Shown: in pieces, positions 1 through 10,050 of the stretch
How positions within the stretch are numbered: position 1 is the stretch's first letter
How the letters are laid out: every line of letters begins with the position of its first letter
DNA from: Planctomycetota bacterium
Lineage (GTDB): Bacteria > Planctomycetota > Planctomycetia > Planctomycetales > Planctomycetaceae
Direction of reading: 5' to 3'
DNA length: 16,747 nt
NCBI GenBank assembly: GCA_029977045.1
Contig: JAPOLP010000029.1
Location: 1 to 16,747, forward strand
Program-made: the position numbers and the translations under genes
The notes under the pieces: model-generated
Database searches by the model: none
Told to the model about the DNA's origin: nothing
What the model saw: the letters and a program-made list of their open reading frames with translations, nothing else

Positions 1-2129
1 CCGTCCTCGTCAGCCGGCAGGGAGATCGCGGACCAGCTCGAATTCGCTTGGATGAATGGCAGCGCGTCATCGACGTCGAGAACGCCATCCGCGTCGGTAT
101 CTCCAGGATACATCTGGCGGATCCGTTCATCGGACCATGCTATGGCAGAGAAACGTTGATCGGGCAACGTCTTCACGGCGTCCCATAAGCGTTGAACGAA
201 CTCGCCACGCGTTTCAGTCCGATCGAGATCTGGAATGTCGAGACCAGATCGACGCTTTTTCGTCGCCAGCGTGAGCGCGACAGCCTCAGCCTTCCACTCA
301 GGTGTTGCTGGTGCGTCTGGTTGAAAGTCTGTCTTGCGGGGATGGATGGGCAGGCCGCCGCGCACGGCGAGCATGTTCGCTGCTTCAAACACCGGGTGTT
401 CGGGCTCCAGATCCCGAAATGGCCACAGTGTGTTTGGCACGCCGCCGTCGGTGCGGCTGCAGAGTCCGGCCCAGACTTCGGTGAGCAGTCCGCGGTCGTA
501 TGGAATGGCGCGAGGCTGTTGACCGTCTCTTACAGCGACGGCCGCCACTGCTCCGGCAGCTGCGCCGATCGCCATGCTCTGATCGTGCAGCCGGACTGCC
601 GAACTGACGATGCTCGAATAACCCAGGTTCTTCTGACAGCCGAGCAACCCGTCGATCTTCTCCGGTACCAGGCTGCGCAGCGGGAACTGGCTCAGGCCCG
701 AGTACGGTGGTCCCCAGGTGCGGCCTTTGCGGAACTCGGCTCGCCAGGGGCCGGCTGGATCGCCCTTGTCGAAGAACTCTCTCCGTGTCGGATGAAAGTC
801 GTACTCGAACTGCCAGCAGGCGACGGCATCGTGATACATGACGTTTGCGAAGCTGCGAGCGTTCCCGCCGACGCCCATCGTGTCCTGCTGCTTCATCACG
901 TACTGAGCCTTCAGCCGCAGGGACTCCCGAACGTACGGCTTGAATGGCATCCGGTCCGGCGTGCCGAACTCGTTGGTCAGCTCGAAGCGGCGGAAGCTGT
1001 GAGTTTTGTCCGGCATCGCGTCGTGGACTTCGGTCTGCAGGTAATACAGAAAGCCCAGCGAGTACTGCTTCGCGTCCTCGAACACGAGCTGCCGCTGCAG
1101 CCGGTTCAGCTCGACGATGTTTTTTCGCGACGCACCGGCCTCGGTCGCTTCCAGTGCCTCAGCCAGCTTCTGCGGATGAACGTCCAGCGGGTAATCGAAT
1201 GCCGGAAAGCACAGCAGCAGCACGTCCGGATGCGTGACGTCCTTGAAGTTGTAGTGGTCGATGACCCGCCGGCTCTCGTACAGCCACAGCGGATCCTTCG
1301 GGTATCTGTGCGTCCGATAGTTCCGCGCGTCGTAACCGACCGGCTCGGGGATCGCTTCGTACTGGTCCGTCTCGTTAATCACCATGCAGTAAGTGATCGG
1401 GTTCATGTCCGTCAGCGGGTAACCCTCGCGGGATTCCGGAGCGAGTGGCTCGCCGTACTTCGACTTGAGGTCCGGCCCGAACTCGTACGCGGCTCCAGCC
1501 AGCTTGATCGCGTCGCCCCAATCCGACGCGTCGATCGTGATCTTCGCCTCGACCGTCAGCCGCGAGTTCGCGTCGTTGGCCGCCGCGAATGTCATCGCCG
1601 TCAGCCGGTCACCATCGCGCGTTGCTTTGATCGGATAGTGATTCGAGACGACCGTCAGTTGCCCCGAAGCGACGTACGGCTGCACGAGTTCGCGAAACGC
1701 CTGAGCCGCGTCGCTGGGCCGGCATGTTGTGATGACCCGCGTGTTGCCTGGCCGAGCCCGACCGTACTTCTCCTTGTTGAGCTGCTCGATTCGGTCAATG
1801 ACCTCGCGAAACATCCCGTTGCGAGGAAACGGCACCGTGTGGTCATACCCCGCCGGCCCGCGGTTCTCGTCGATGGCCAGCAGAGCCTCCGCCGAAAACT
1901 GCCCGCCGAGCCACTCGATATCGTTGACCAGAACAATCCGCCCAACGCCCATCCGAGCCGCCTGCACCGCCGCCGCACACCCGGACTCCGTGCCCCCAAC
2001 GATGAGCACATCGGCGCTCACCGTTTGATCGTCAGCACGGCAGGAACTCACGGGGAATTCAAGCGGCAAGCTTGGAGCGATTAACCAGAACACTCCTGCC
2101 AGAGCCACGTTCCAAGTGACGTACTTCAT
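1..2129 (-). CDS. Exported FAD-dependent oxidoreductase, 3' end outside window
   Basis: The reading frame is open from an ATG at 2127-2129 to the left edge, giving 709 visible residues. Residues 1-33 look like an export signal: one lysine, a hydrophobic stretch, then VSSC, which also fits a lipobox, so a lipoprotein is possible. A Rossmann-type dinucleotide-binding start follows at about 40-70 (ADVLIVGGTESG, then an acidic ND near 69-70) and WLGGQFSAEA near 73-82. This is the layout of the FAD_oxidored family, often labelled xanthan lyase-like in Planctomycetes; substrate unknown. A second FAD-domain segment near 520-560 (LLGCQKNLGYSS, then a Gly/Ala-rich helix) is typical of the C-terminal part of such enzymes. 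Residues 677-688 read DTDADGVLDVDD, a dockerin/EF-hand-like calcium loop. The ATG start is chosen because the signal begins there, although the frame stays open upstream and the ribosome site is weak. Family assignment is firm; the reaction is not known. Confidence 0.85.
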   Translation of the reverse strand, partial: MKYVTWNVALAGVFWLIAPSLPLEFPVSSCRADDQTVSADVLIVGGTESGCAAAVQAARMGVGRIVLVNDIEWLGGQFSAEALLAIDENRGPAGYDHTVPFPRNGMFREVIDRIEQLNKEKYGRARPGNTRVITTCRPSDAAQAFRELVQPYVASGQLTVVSNHYPIKATRDGDRLTAMTFAAANDANSRLTVEAKITIDASDWGDAIKLAGAAYEFGPDLKSKYGEPLAPESREGYPLTDMNPITYCMVINETDQYEAIPEPVGYDARNYRTHRYPKDPLWLYESRRVIDHYNFKDVTHPDVLLLCFPAFDYPLDVHPQKLAEALEATEAGASRKNIVELNRLQRQLVFEDAKQYSLGFLYYLQTEVHDAMPDKTHSFRRFELTNEFGTPDRMPFKPYVRESLRLKAQYVMKQQDTMGVGGNARSFANVMYHDAVACWQFEYDFHPTRREFFDKGDPAGPWRAEFRKGRTWGPPYSGLSQFPLRSLVPEKIDGLLGCQKNLGYSSIVSSAVRLHDQSMAIGAAAGAVAAVAVRDGQQPRAIPYDRGLLTEVWAGLCSRTDGGVPNTLWPFRDLEPEHPVFEAANMLAVRGGLPIHPRKTDFQPDAPATPEWKAEAVALTLATKKRRSGLDIPDLDRTETRGEFVQRLWDAVKTLPDQRFSAIAWSDERIRQMYPGDTDADGVLDVDDALPFIQANSSWSAISLPADED
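66..101 (-). other. Dockerin/EF-hand-like calcium-binding loop codons
   Basis: These twelve codons encode DTDADGVLDVDD, with Asp at loop positions 1, 3, 5, 9 and 12, Gly at 6 and a hydrophobic residue at 8. That is the DxDxDGxxDxxD pattern of dockerin type I and thrombospondin type 3 calcium loops. It lies near the C-terminal end of the visible oxidoreductase. Whether a second loop follows cannot be seen because the window ends. Binding of calcium is inferred from the pattern only. Confidence 0.6.
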
Positions 2130-2224
2130 GATTTCACGTTCTCTCACGAGCCGAGTTGCAGATTCAAAACTGACGAAGAACTTGCCGCCCCAATCAGGCT
2201 GGTCACGGTAGCTGACGTCATGTG

Positions 2225-2638
2225 TCACATAGACTGTTTCAGCAGTTTCTGCATCCCAGAGAGGTATGCGGGGATCTCCAGCCGTTGAATGTTTGACAGA
2301 ACGGGTAGACCACCGAGGAACAGCGGCGTTACGAAATGAAAAATCTTTCCTTGCTCGCGTGATATGCCAGCCTCCCTCAGTCCTTCGAGAACTCCGGGAT
2401 ACAGCCATGGCGCTCTGTCTGGCACGTCCTCAATCGCCCAGTCGATCTCTTCAGCGACGGTTGCGATCTCAAAAGTATCTGCGGCGGAAGGCGACAAAAC
2501 GGATATTCCGCTGCTGTGCTCGTAGATCCAGTCTCCAAAGACGGTCAAGAAGAGCGCCTTCGCAGGAGTGCGAACGAGCCACTGCCATTCGCTGAATGCG
2601 CCAATCTCAAACTCGGATCGGTCGACAAGCGGATTCAT
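2225..2638 (-). CDS. DUF1851 / Tdi1-like immunity-type protein
   Basis: This is a 137-residue soluble protein without signal peptide or membrane segment. The N-terminal half carries FLTVFGDWIYEHSSG, like the beta-hairpin that opens the DUF1851 domain. The C-terminal part (FLGGLPVLSNIQ then a short helix ending LLKQ) resembles the conserved LGG...N...Q ending of DUF1851, the family that includes the type VI immunity protein Tdi1. The assignment is by motif memory and is moderate. The ATG at 2636-2638 is preferred because AAAGAGG lies ten bases upstream. A GTG at 2663-2665 would add nine residues. It sits 39 bases after rlmN and 95 bases before the oxidoreductase. No toxin-like gene is next to it in the window. 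Its base composition looks less GC-rich than its neighbours, which hints at later acquisition. It may be an orphan immunity gene or a DUF1851 protein with another role. Confidence 0.6.
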   Translation of the reverse strand: MNPLVDRSEFEIGAFSEWQWLVRTPAKALFLTVFGDWIYEHSSGISVLSPSAADTFEIATVAEEIDWAIEDVPDRAPWLYPGVLEGLREAGISREQGKIFHFVTPLFLGGLPVLSNIQRLEIPAYLSGMQKLLKQSM

Positions 2639-2648
2639 TCCTGCATGG

Positions 2649-2655
2649 CCTCTTT
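2649..2655 (-). promoter_or_regulatory. Shine-Dalgarno site deciding the DUF1851 gene start
   Basis: On the minus strand the bases AAAGAGG lie ten nucleotides before the ATG at 2636-2638. The alternative GTG start at 2663-2665 lies upstream of this site, which argues for the shorter protein. Confidence 0.5.
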
Positions 2656-2677
2656 GAACGGGCACCTGACCGATTGG

Positions 2678-3727
2678 CTATTGAGGAGCTTCGAGCTGCA
2701 CGGCTTCCTTGAGCCGCAGCTGGCCGCAGGCGGCGTCGATGTCTGCGCCTTTGCGTTTGCGGACGGTCGCGGCGGTGCCGCTGGATTCGAGGATGTGGAT
2801 GAATTCGTCGACGCGTGGGGCGGTCGGCTCGGCGAAGGGCAGTGTTTCGACGCCGTTAATCGGGATCAGGTTGACGTGAGCGTTGCGGTGGCGGAGCAGG
2901 GCGGCGAGCTGGCTCGCGTGTTCCGGACCGTCGTTCAAACCGCCGAGCAGAACGTACTCGTACGTGACCCGCCGACCGGTGATCTCAAAGTAGCTGTCGG
3001 CGGCGGCGAGGACCGCGTCGATGCCGATGTTTTCGTTGATCGGGACGAGACGGGTTCGCAGTTCGTCATTCGGAGCATGCAGCGAGACAGCCAGGTTGTA
3101 CGGCTTTCCGCTGCGGGCGAGTTCCTCGATCTTCGCCGGCAGGCCGACGGTCGAGATCGTGATCCGCCGCGGACTCAGGCCGAGGCCGTCTTCTGCCGTG
3201 ACCTCGTCGAGTACCGACAGCAGCGTCGGCAGATTCTGCAGCGGCTCGCCGATCCCCATCACGACGACATTCGTCAGCCGTTCATCTGCGTCGAGCAACC
3301 GATCGAGCCGCAGGATCTGCTCCAGAATCTCGGCCCGAGAGAGATTGCGTTTGAGGCCCAGCATTCCGCTCGCGCAGAACACGCAGCCCATCGCACAGCC
3401 GACCTGCGTGCTGATGCAGATCGTCCGACGGTCCGGCTCGCGCATCAGCACGCACTCAACCGTCTGCTTATCCGGCTGCTCGATCAGCAGCTTCTCGGTT
3501 CGGTCCTTCGCAATCTGATGCCGGACGACGTTGCCGCCAAACAGAGTGAACTCGTCAGCCAGCGTCTGCCGCAGCGCCTTCGGCAGATCGTTCATCTCGT
3601 CGAACGAAGGAGCCCGTTTGCCAAACAGCCAGCCGCGAATCTGCGTCGCCCGAAACGATCGTTCGCCCAGCGCAGCAACCCACTCGGAAAGCTCGGCCTG
3701 GCTGAGATCAAGGATGCTGCGTTTCAT
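2678..3727 (-). CDS. rlmN: Dual-specificity RNA methyltransferase RlmN (radical SAM)
   Basis: RlmN methylates C2 of adenosine in 23S rRNA (A2503 in E. coli) and A37 of some tRNAs, using a [4Fe-4S] cluster and S-adenosylmethionine in the cytoplasm. From the chosen start the protein has 349 residues, within the usual 340-390. The N-terminal accessory domain spans about 1-90. The radical SAM motif CAMGCVFC supplies cluster cysteines 111, 115 and 118. Cys104 in TICISTQVGC matches E. coli Cys118, and Cys334 in GADIDAACGQL matches the methyl-carrying Cys355. MGIGEPLQN at about 157-165 is the SAM-binding GGE-type motif. All key residues are present. A start at 3814 would add 29 residues and overlap the upstream DUF1501 gene by 41 bases. 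The ATG at 3725-3727, 46 bases after that gene's stop, gives the family-typical N-terminus, though no clear ribosome site precedes it. Confidence 0.95.
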   Translation of the reverse strand: MKRSILDLSQAELSEWVAALGERSFRATQIRGWLFGKRAPSFDEMNDLPKALRQTLADEFTLFGGNVVRHQIAKDRTEKLLIEQPDKQTVECVLMREPDRRTICISTQVGCAMGCVFCASGMLGLKRNLSRAEILEQILRLDRLLDADERLTNVVVMGIGEPLQNLPTLLSVLDEVTAEDGLGLSPRRITISTVGLPAKIEELARSGKPYNLAVSLHAPNDELRTRLVPINENIGIDAVLAAADSYFEITGRRVTYEYVLLGGLNDGPEHASQLAALLRHRNAHVNLIPINGVETLPFAEPTAPRVDEFIHILESSGTAATVRKRKGADIDAACGQLRLKEAVQLEAPQ

Positions 3728-3773
3728 GGGGAATTCAGTCGTGTCGTCGGCGGGTCTCAAACGGGGCCTGCTG

Positions 3774-5230
<1,457 letters not shown>

Positions 5231-5231
<1 letters not shown>

Positions 5232-8200
5232 CAGTTTCTGCTCACTGCTTCATCAAGGTTAAGGAGCAAGTTGGCCACCAGCGTGTAAGCCGCGAGTTCC
5301 GCCGGAGCGAGTTCCGAGTCGGCTCTGCTCTCGCCGTACGCGATCAACTGAGCGGCGGCATCGGCATCGGCGGCATAGCGATCGTGATAACGGTCTAGTG
5401 TGCGTTTGACGACGGCGAGTTCCTCGGCAACCGGCTGGCGGCTGGTGACCACTCGCCAGCCCCAGCGGATTCGTTCTTCCGCCGATTCTCCTCCCTCTTT
5501 GAGGATGCGTGACGCGAACTCGCGAGCGGCTTCGACATGCTGGATGTCATTCATCAGCTGTAAAGCCTGCAGCGGAGTATTGCTGCGGCCTCGGCGGGCG
5601 CAGCTCTGCTCGCGGTTAGGGGCATCGAAGCTGGCCATGAACGGCGGAGGAGCCGTTCGTTTCAGGAATGTGTAAAGACTGCGTCGGTACAGAGCGTCGC
5701 CCGAGTCCTGCTTGTAATAACGAGTGTTGCTGTTGCCGAAGCCGACCGGCTCCCAGATATTGGGTGGCTGATAGGGTTTGACGCCCTTGCCTCCCACAGT
5801 GGGCACAAGCAGCCCGCTGACAAACAGAGCCTGGTCTCGCAGGACTTCAGCATCCAGGCGATACCGCGGGCCGCGGGCGAGTAGGCGGTTCTCCGGATCA
5901 CGCTCAAGCAGTTCCGGAGTCACCCGGGAACTCTGCCGGTAGGCATGGCTGGTCACGATGCGACGGACGAACTTCTTCATGTCCCAGCCATCGTCCACAA
6001 GCTGCGTCGCGAGCCAGTCCAGCAGTTCCGGGTGACTGGGCGACTCTCCCTGGGAACCGAAGTCCCAGCTTGTTTTCACCAGGCCAGTTCCGAAGAACTG
6101 CTGCCAGATGCGATTCACGGTGACTCTCGCCGTCAACGGGTGTTGCCCACTGACCAGCCAGTCTGCGAGGTCCAGACGGTTGTAATCCCGATCCGCCGGC
6201 TTTGCTGCAAGCTGCGGAAGAAAGGCCGGCACGCCGCGAGCGACCTTGCCTCCCGGTCGGTTGTAGGCGCCGCTCAGCATCACAAAGCTCTCGCGGGATT
6301 GCGGAAGATCGGCCATGACCATCGTGATCGGCGCGGCTTTTTCGATGTCCGACTTCTCGCGGTCGAACGGCGTCTTTTCAGCTTCTAGCAGCCCGATCTC
6401 GTCGCGCAGTCCGCCGTAGAACGTCTTCAACCAGAAGTGGAAGACGCGGTCGGCTTCTTCCGGCGTCCACTGGTCTGCCTGCTTGCCTCGCACCAGCTGC
6501 CTCAGGCCTTCGGGCAGATCGTTGTTGCGTTTGCCCTGGTTCTGCTGCTTCCAGACCGCAAATGACCAGGCCGGATCGGTTGTCGGATTCGTCGTTGTGA
6601 CGACTCCCAGCCGGTCCCAGTTGACGGTGCCACCAAACTGCGTGAAGGCATAGCCGCCGATCTTCGTGCCCGCCTTCAGATTCAGCTTCGTGGGATCGAT
6701 CTCCAGACGCACCCATTCTCCGACTGCGGGCAGTTCTCCCATGTGGAACTTCTCGGGTGTGTCCGGCTTGCCCCACGGAATTCGATCGACGTTCCCCCAC
6801 ACCACTCGGCGATTCCAGCCGCCGACGTGGAACTGCAGCATGATCGTGTCGGGAGTGTCGTTGGGGTCGAGGTAGCACCAGGCAAATAGACGACCGTTCT
6901 TCGGGACCGTGAATTCCGCACCGCCGTGATAGAAGTCCTGGCCAATCGCGTTGGACGCCGTGCGGGAAATGGCACTGTTCCCGCTGAAGACCTGGCCGTC
7001 GGGCTTCGACACGATCTTCAGCGGTGCCCCGGTCGCTTCGGGATTGGTACTGGCGGGAAACCCATCTTCGAACCAGACCGTCTCGATGGTCTGCTCCGTT
7101 GGCTGCGGCGACTGCGTCGTTGGATCGGTGTATTCGTAAGCGGTCACCAGTTCCGTGATGCGGCTTTCGACAATCGCGATCTTCTGATCCAGCTCCTTCA
7201 GTCGCTGTTCGTCTTCCGGTCGCGTGAGCTTCAGGATCGGGGGAGTGTCAATCTTGTTTCCATCCATGGCCGGGTCGGCGGCACTGTGGAAGAAGGCGTA
7301 CATCGAGTAGTAGTCGTGCATCGACAGCGGATCGAACTTGTGGTCGTGGCAGACCGCGCATCCAGCCGTGAGTCCCATCCAGACTTCGATGGCCGTTGTC
7401 GTGCGGTCAACTGCGTATCGGTAGATCCACTCCTCGGCGATGCTGCCTCCTTCGCTGGTTGAAACGTTGCAGCGATTGAAGCCGGAAGCGACGAGCTGGT
7501 CACGAGTCGGCTCGTGCAGCAGGTCACCGGCAAGCTGCCAGCGAGTGAATTCATCGAACGGCAGATTGTCATTGATCGCTCTCACGACCCAGTCACGGTA
7601 CGGCCACATCGAACGTTCGTTGTCTAGGTGCAGGCCGTGCGTGTCGGCATAGCGAGCCAGATCCAGCCAGTACCGTGCCATGTGCTCGCCGTACGTCACG
7701 CGTTCCTGCAGTCGCTCGACCAGTTTCCCGTAAGCGTCCGACGATTTGTCGGCGAGGAATGCGTCGACTTCCGCAATGGTCGGCGGCAGTCCGGTCAGGT
7801 CGAGCGTGACGCGCCGAATCAGCGTGGTCCTGTCCGCGAGTTCCGACGCCGTGAGTCCTTCAGCCTGAAGACGCTTCTGCAGAAACGCATCGATCGGGTT
7901 CGTGGCTCCGTCGATGTCCGGCACGTCCGGTTTTTGAGGTACGACGAACGACCAGTGCTGCTGATACTCGGCGCCCTGTTCGATCCACCGCTTGAGGACA
8001 TCTTTCTGTTCTGAAGAAAGCGGCTTGCCGAAATCCTCTGGCGGCATGACTTCATCGAAATCGTCGGAGATCACTCGCCGCCACAACTCACTGTCGTCGA
8101 GCCTTTCCGGAACAACCGCCCGGTGGCCATCGAGGTCGGCGTACGCACCTTCTGCAACGTCGAGCCGCAGGCCGGCCTCGCGCTTCTTCTGATCGAACCC

Positions 8201-8338
8201 GTGGCAGGCGAAGCAATGGTCCGAGAGGATCGGACGCACATCGCGATTGAACTGAACCCGATCATCGGCAGCAGTGAGCGACGCCGCCAATGTGAGATTC
8301 AGCAGCACAACCGTCAGAGTTCTCTGAAGAGCTGTCAT
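5231..8338 (-). CDS. PSCyt1-DUF1549-DUF1553 secreted cytochrome-like protein
   Basis: This is a large exported protein of 1035 residues, counted from the ATG at 8336-8338. A TTG 18 bases upstream would place six residues before a normal signal peptide, so it was not used. Signal peptide about 1-24. PSCyt1 haem domain about 28-110, with CFACH at 42-46 and a possible distal Met98 in VMPPED. DUF1549 about 145-375, with a second CxxCH (CAVCHDHKFDP) at 327-331. A predicted beta-sandwich insert lies about 421-584, Trp/Gly-rich and LamG-like in appearance. DUF1553 spans about 722-1020, with TARVTVNRIWQQFFG near its start. A short heptad-like helix (RLKELDQKIAIVESRI) precedes the insert. Both CxxCH motifs suggest covalent haem, hence electron transfer outside the cytoplasm; that is inference. 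It is followed without a gap by a DUF1501 gene. Architecture is confident; substrate unknown. Confidence 0.92.
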
Positions 8339-8463
8339 GACGTGTGTTCTCGGCAACTGAAGGGCAGGTGAGGAGAGGTCGTGACGTTGTCATTGCCTGC
8401 AGTCCGGTCGTGACTGCACAGCGGATTGCGATTTGGCCGGATGGTCGCCCGTCGCAGACGCGT

Positions 8464-9888
8464 TCAGAAGCCGCTGCCGATGTCGTCCGGGACGCGGGCG
8501 AGGTTTCCGAAACGCATGGACTCGCTCATCCACGCCAGTGTGCAGCTTCCCGTCGGGCCGCTACGGTTTTTGGCGATGATGACGTCTGCCTCGCCGGGGC
8601 GGTCTTCCGGATCGTACGCCGCCGGGCGGTGCAGAAACATGACGAGGTCGGCGTCCTGTTCGATCGAACCGGACTCGCGAAGGTCGGCCAGACGCGGACG
8701 TTTGTCTTCACGCAGTTCGACGCCGCGGTTGAGCTGCGCGAGAGCGATGATCGGGACGCTGCACTCCTTCGCGAGGAACTTCAGGCGGCGGCTGATCAGC
8801 GCGATCTGCTGTTCTCGCGGAGCATTCTTGTCTTCAGGTTCAATGAGCTGCAGGTAGTCGATGATGACCAGCCCGAGTCCCTGACGGCGTTTGATGCGGC
8901 GGCAGATGGCGCTGATCTGAGCCATCGTCCGGCCAGGGTAGTCGTCGATGAAGATTGGCAGCTCGCTGAGTTCCTGCGAGGCCGTCATGAGCATGTCCTG
9001 CTCGACTTCATCCAGCTCGCCCGCCCGAACGCGATGTCCGTTGACTTTCGCGCGGATACAAAGCAGACGCTCGGCGAGTTCCAGCTTGGACTGTTCCAGA
9101 CTGAAGATGATGACGGGCGTCTTCGCTCCGGTTTCCTTGTCGTAGACTGCTTCGGCAGCACCCTCGGCGATGTTACAGACGAGCGCCGTTTTCCCCATAC
9201 TCGGACGAGCCGCCAGGATGATCATTTCCGTGGGCTGCATGCCGTTGGTCAGCCGGTCGAGATCCTGGAAGCCAGTCGTCAGTCCGCTGGTCGTGCCTTC
9301 CTCTTCGAGTCGCGTGTTAATCCGGTCAAAGGCCTCAATCAGGATGTCGTGAAGCTGCATCTTCTCGACGTGTTCCTGCTGCTCGAGGATCGCAAAGATG
9401 CGCTGCTCGGCCGTCGAGAGAACGTCCGCAGTTTCGCGGCCGCCTTCGTAGCACTGCGCAAGCACTTCGCTGCAGGCATAGGCGAGCGACCGCTGAATCC
9501 ACTTGTCGCGGACGATGTCGGCGTAGTACCGCGCGTGAGCTGCGTGCGGGACGGCGTTCATCACTGAGATCAGCATCTCGTCGCCGCCGATGGCTTCAAG
9601 AACGTTCTTGTTTTCCAGTTCGTTGCGCAGCGTGACGGCGTCGATACCGCGAATGCCGCGTTCATGCAGATCGAGAATCGCCTGGAAGATCTGCTGGTGC
9701 GCGTCGCTGTAGAAGTGGTGCGACGTCAGGACTTCAGCGACCTCATCGAGCGCCTCGGTCATGAGCAGGACGCTGCCAATCACGCCGCGTTCCGCTTCCA
9801 GGTTCTGCGGCGGCAGCTTGCCGGCAAACAGTTCCTGCGCTTGCGATGGTTTCCGCCCTTTGGAGCGTCCGTTGCTGTTATCGGGCAT
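8464..9888 (-). CDS. dnaB: Replicative DNA helicase DnaB
   Basis: DnaB is the hexameric ATP-driven helicase that unwinds DNA at the replication fork and partners with primase. The protein has 474 residues, normal for the family. An N-terminal domain of the DnaB type (LPPQNLEAERGVIGSVLL at 25-42, HAAHARYYADIV near 115-126) is followed by a linker and the RecA-like domain. Walker A is ARPSMGKT at 227-234 and Walker B is VIIDYLQL at 341-348. The glutamate-containing SLEQS at 263-267 and AQLNRGVE at 384-391 are also typical. The C-terminal KNRSGPTG at 440-447 carries the arginine-finger region. No intein is present. AGGAG lies eleven bases before the ATG. An intrinsic terminator stands only 46 bases upstream of the start, so expression depends on read-through from rplI or a promoter near the terminator. 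The first 24 residues are a polar, basic extension. Confidence 0.97.
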   Translation of the reverse strand: MPDNSNGRSKGRKPSQAQELFAGKLPPQNLEAERGVIGSVLLMTEALDEVAEVLTSHHFYSDAHQQIFQAILDLHERGIRGIDAVTLRNELENKNVLEAIGGDEMLISVMNAVPHAAHARYYADIVRDKWIQRSLAYACSEVLAQCYEGGRETADVLSTAEQRIFAILEQQEHVEKMQLHDILIEAFDRINTRLEEEGTTSGLTTGFQDLDRLTNGMQPTEMIILAARPSMGKTALVCNIAEGAAEAVYDKETGAKTPVIIFSLEQSKLELAERLLCIRAKVNGHRVRAGELDEVEQDMLMTASQELSELPIFIDDYPGRTMAQISAICRRIKRRQGLGLVIIDYLQLIEPEDKNAPREQQIALISRRLKFLAKECSVPIIALAQLNRGVELREDKRPRLADLRESGSIEQDADLVMFLHRPAAYDPEDRPGEADVIIAKNRSGPTGSCTLAWMSESMRFGNLARVPDDIGSGF

Positions 9889-9934
9889 GGATTCTCGAAC
9901 TCCTGCGAGGCGGCCCGGGGTTCAGTCGGGGCAC

Positions 9935-9966
9935 AAAAAAGCCCGGTCGAAAAGTTCCGACCGGGC
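9935..9966 (-). terminator. Intrinsic terminator between rplI and dnaB
   Basis: On the minus strand GCCCGGTCG (9966-9958) pairs perfectly with CGACCGGGC (9949-9941) around an eight-base loop. Six T residues (9940-9935) follow directly. This is a textbook rho-independent terminator. It lies 84 bases after the rplI stop and 46 bases before the dnaB ATG, so it could either end the ribosomal-protein transcript or act as an attenuator for dnaB. Confidence 0.92.
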
Positions 9967-10050
9967 GGGAGGTTCGCAGACTTCGGCGCGATGTCAACTC
10001 GCTGCCGAGGCGAATTGCTGCACGATGTTTCGGCAGCTTTTCGACATGGG

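Noticed and set aside
192..2084. Long plus-strand open frame opposite the FAD oxidoreductase
   Set aside because: Its translation has no recognisable domain and is rich in Arg, Val and Leu as expected from antisense of GC-rich coding DNA. The minus strand carries a clear protein family.
2130..2227. Frame of the FAD oxidoreductase stays open upstream through the gap and would read as a protein-like segment (VTHDVSYRDQPDWGG)
   Set aside because: Extending the gene would bury the signal peptide inside the protein. A decayed gene fragment is possible, but 33 open codons in GC-rich DNA can occur by chance.
8398..8418. Seven-base-pair hairpin between dnaB and the PSCyt1 gene as a terminator
   Set aside because: TGCAGTC/GACTGCA pairs perfectly, but no T-run follows on the minus strand, so termination cannot be supported.
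8344..9567. Plus-strand frame of about 407 codons opposite dnaB
   Set aside because: It mirrors the DnaB coding sequence, and its own translation resembles no family.
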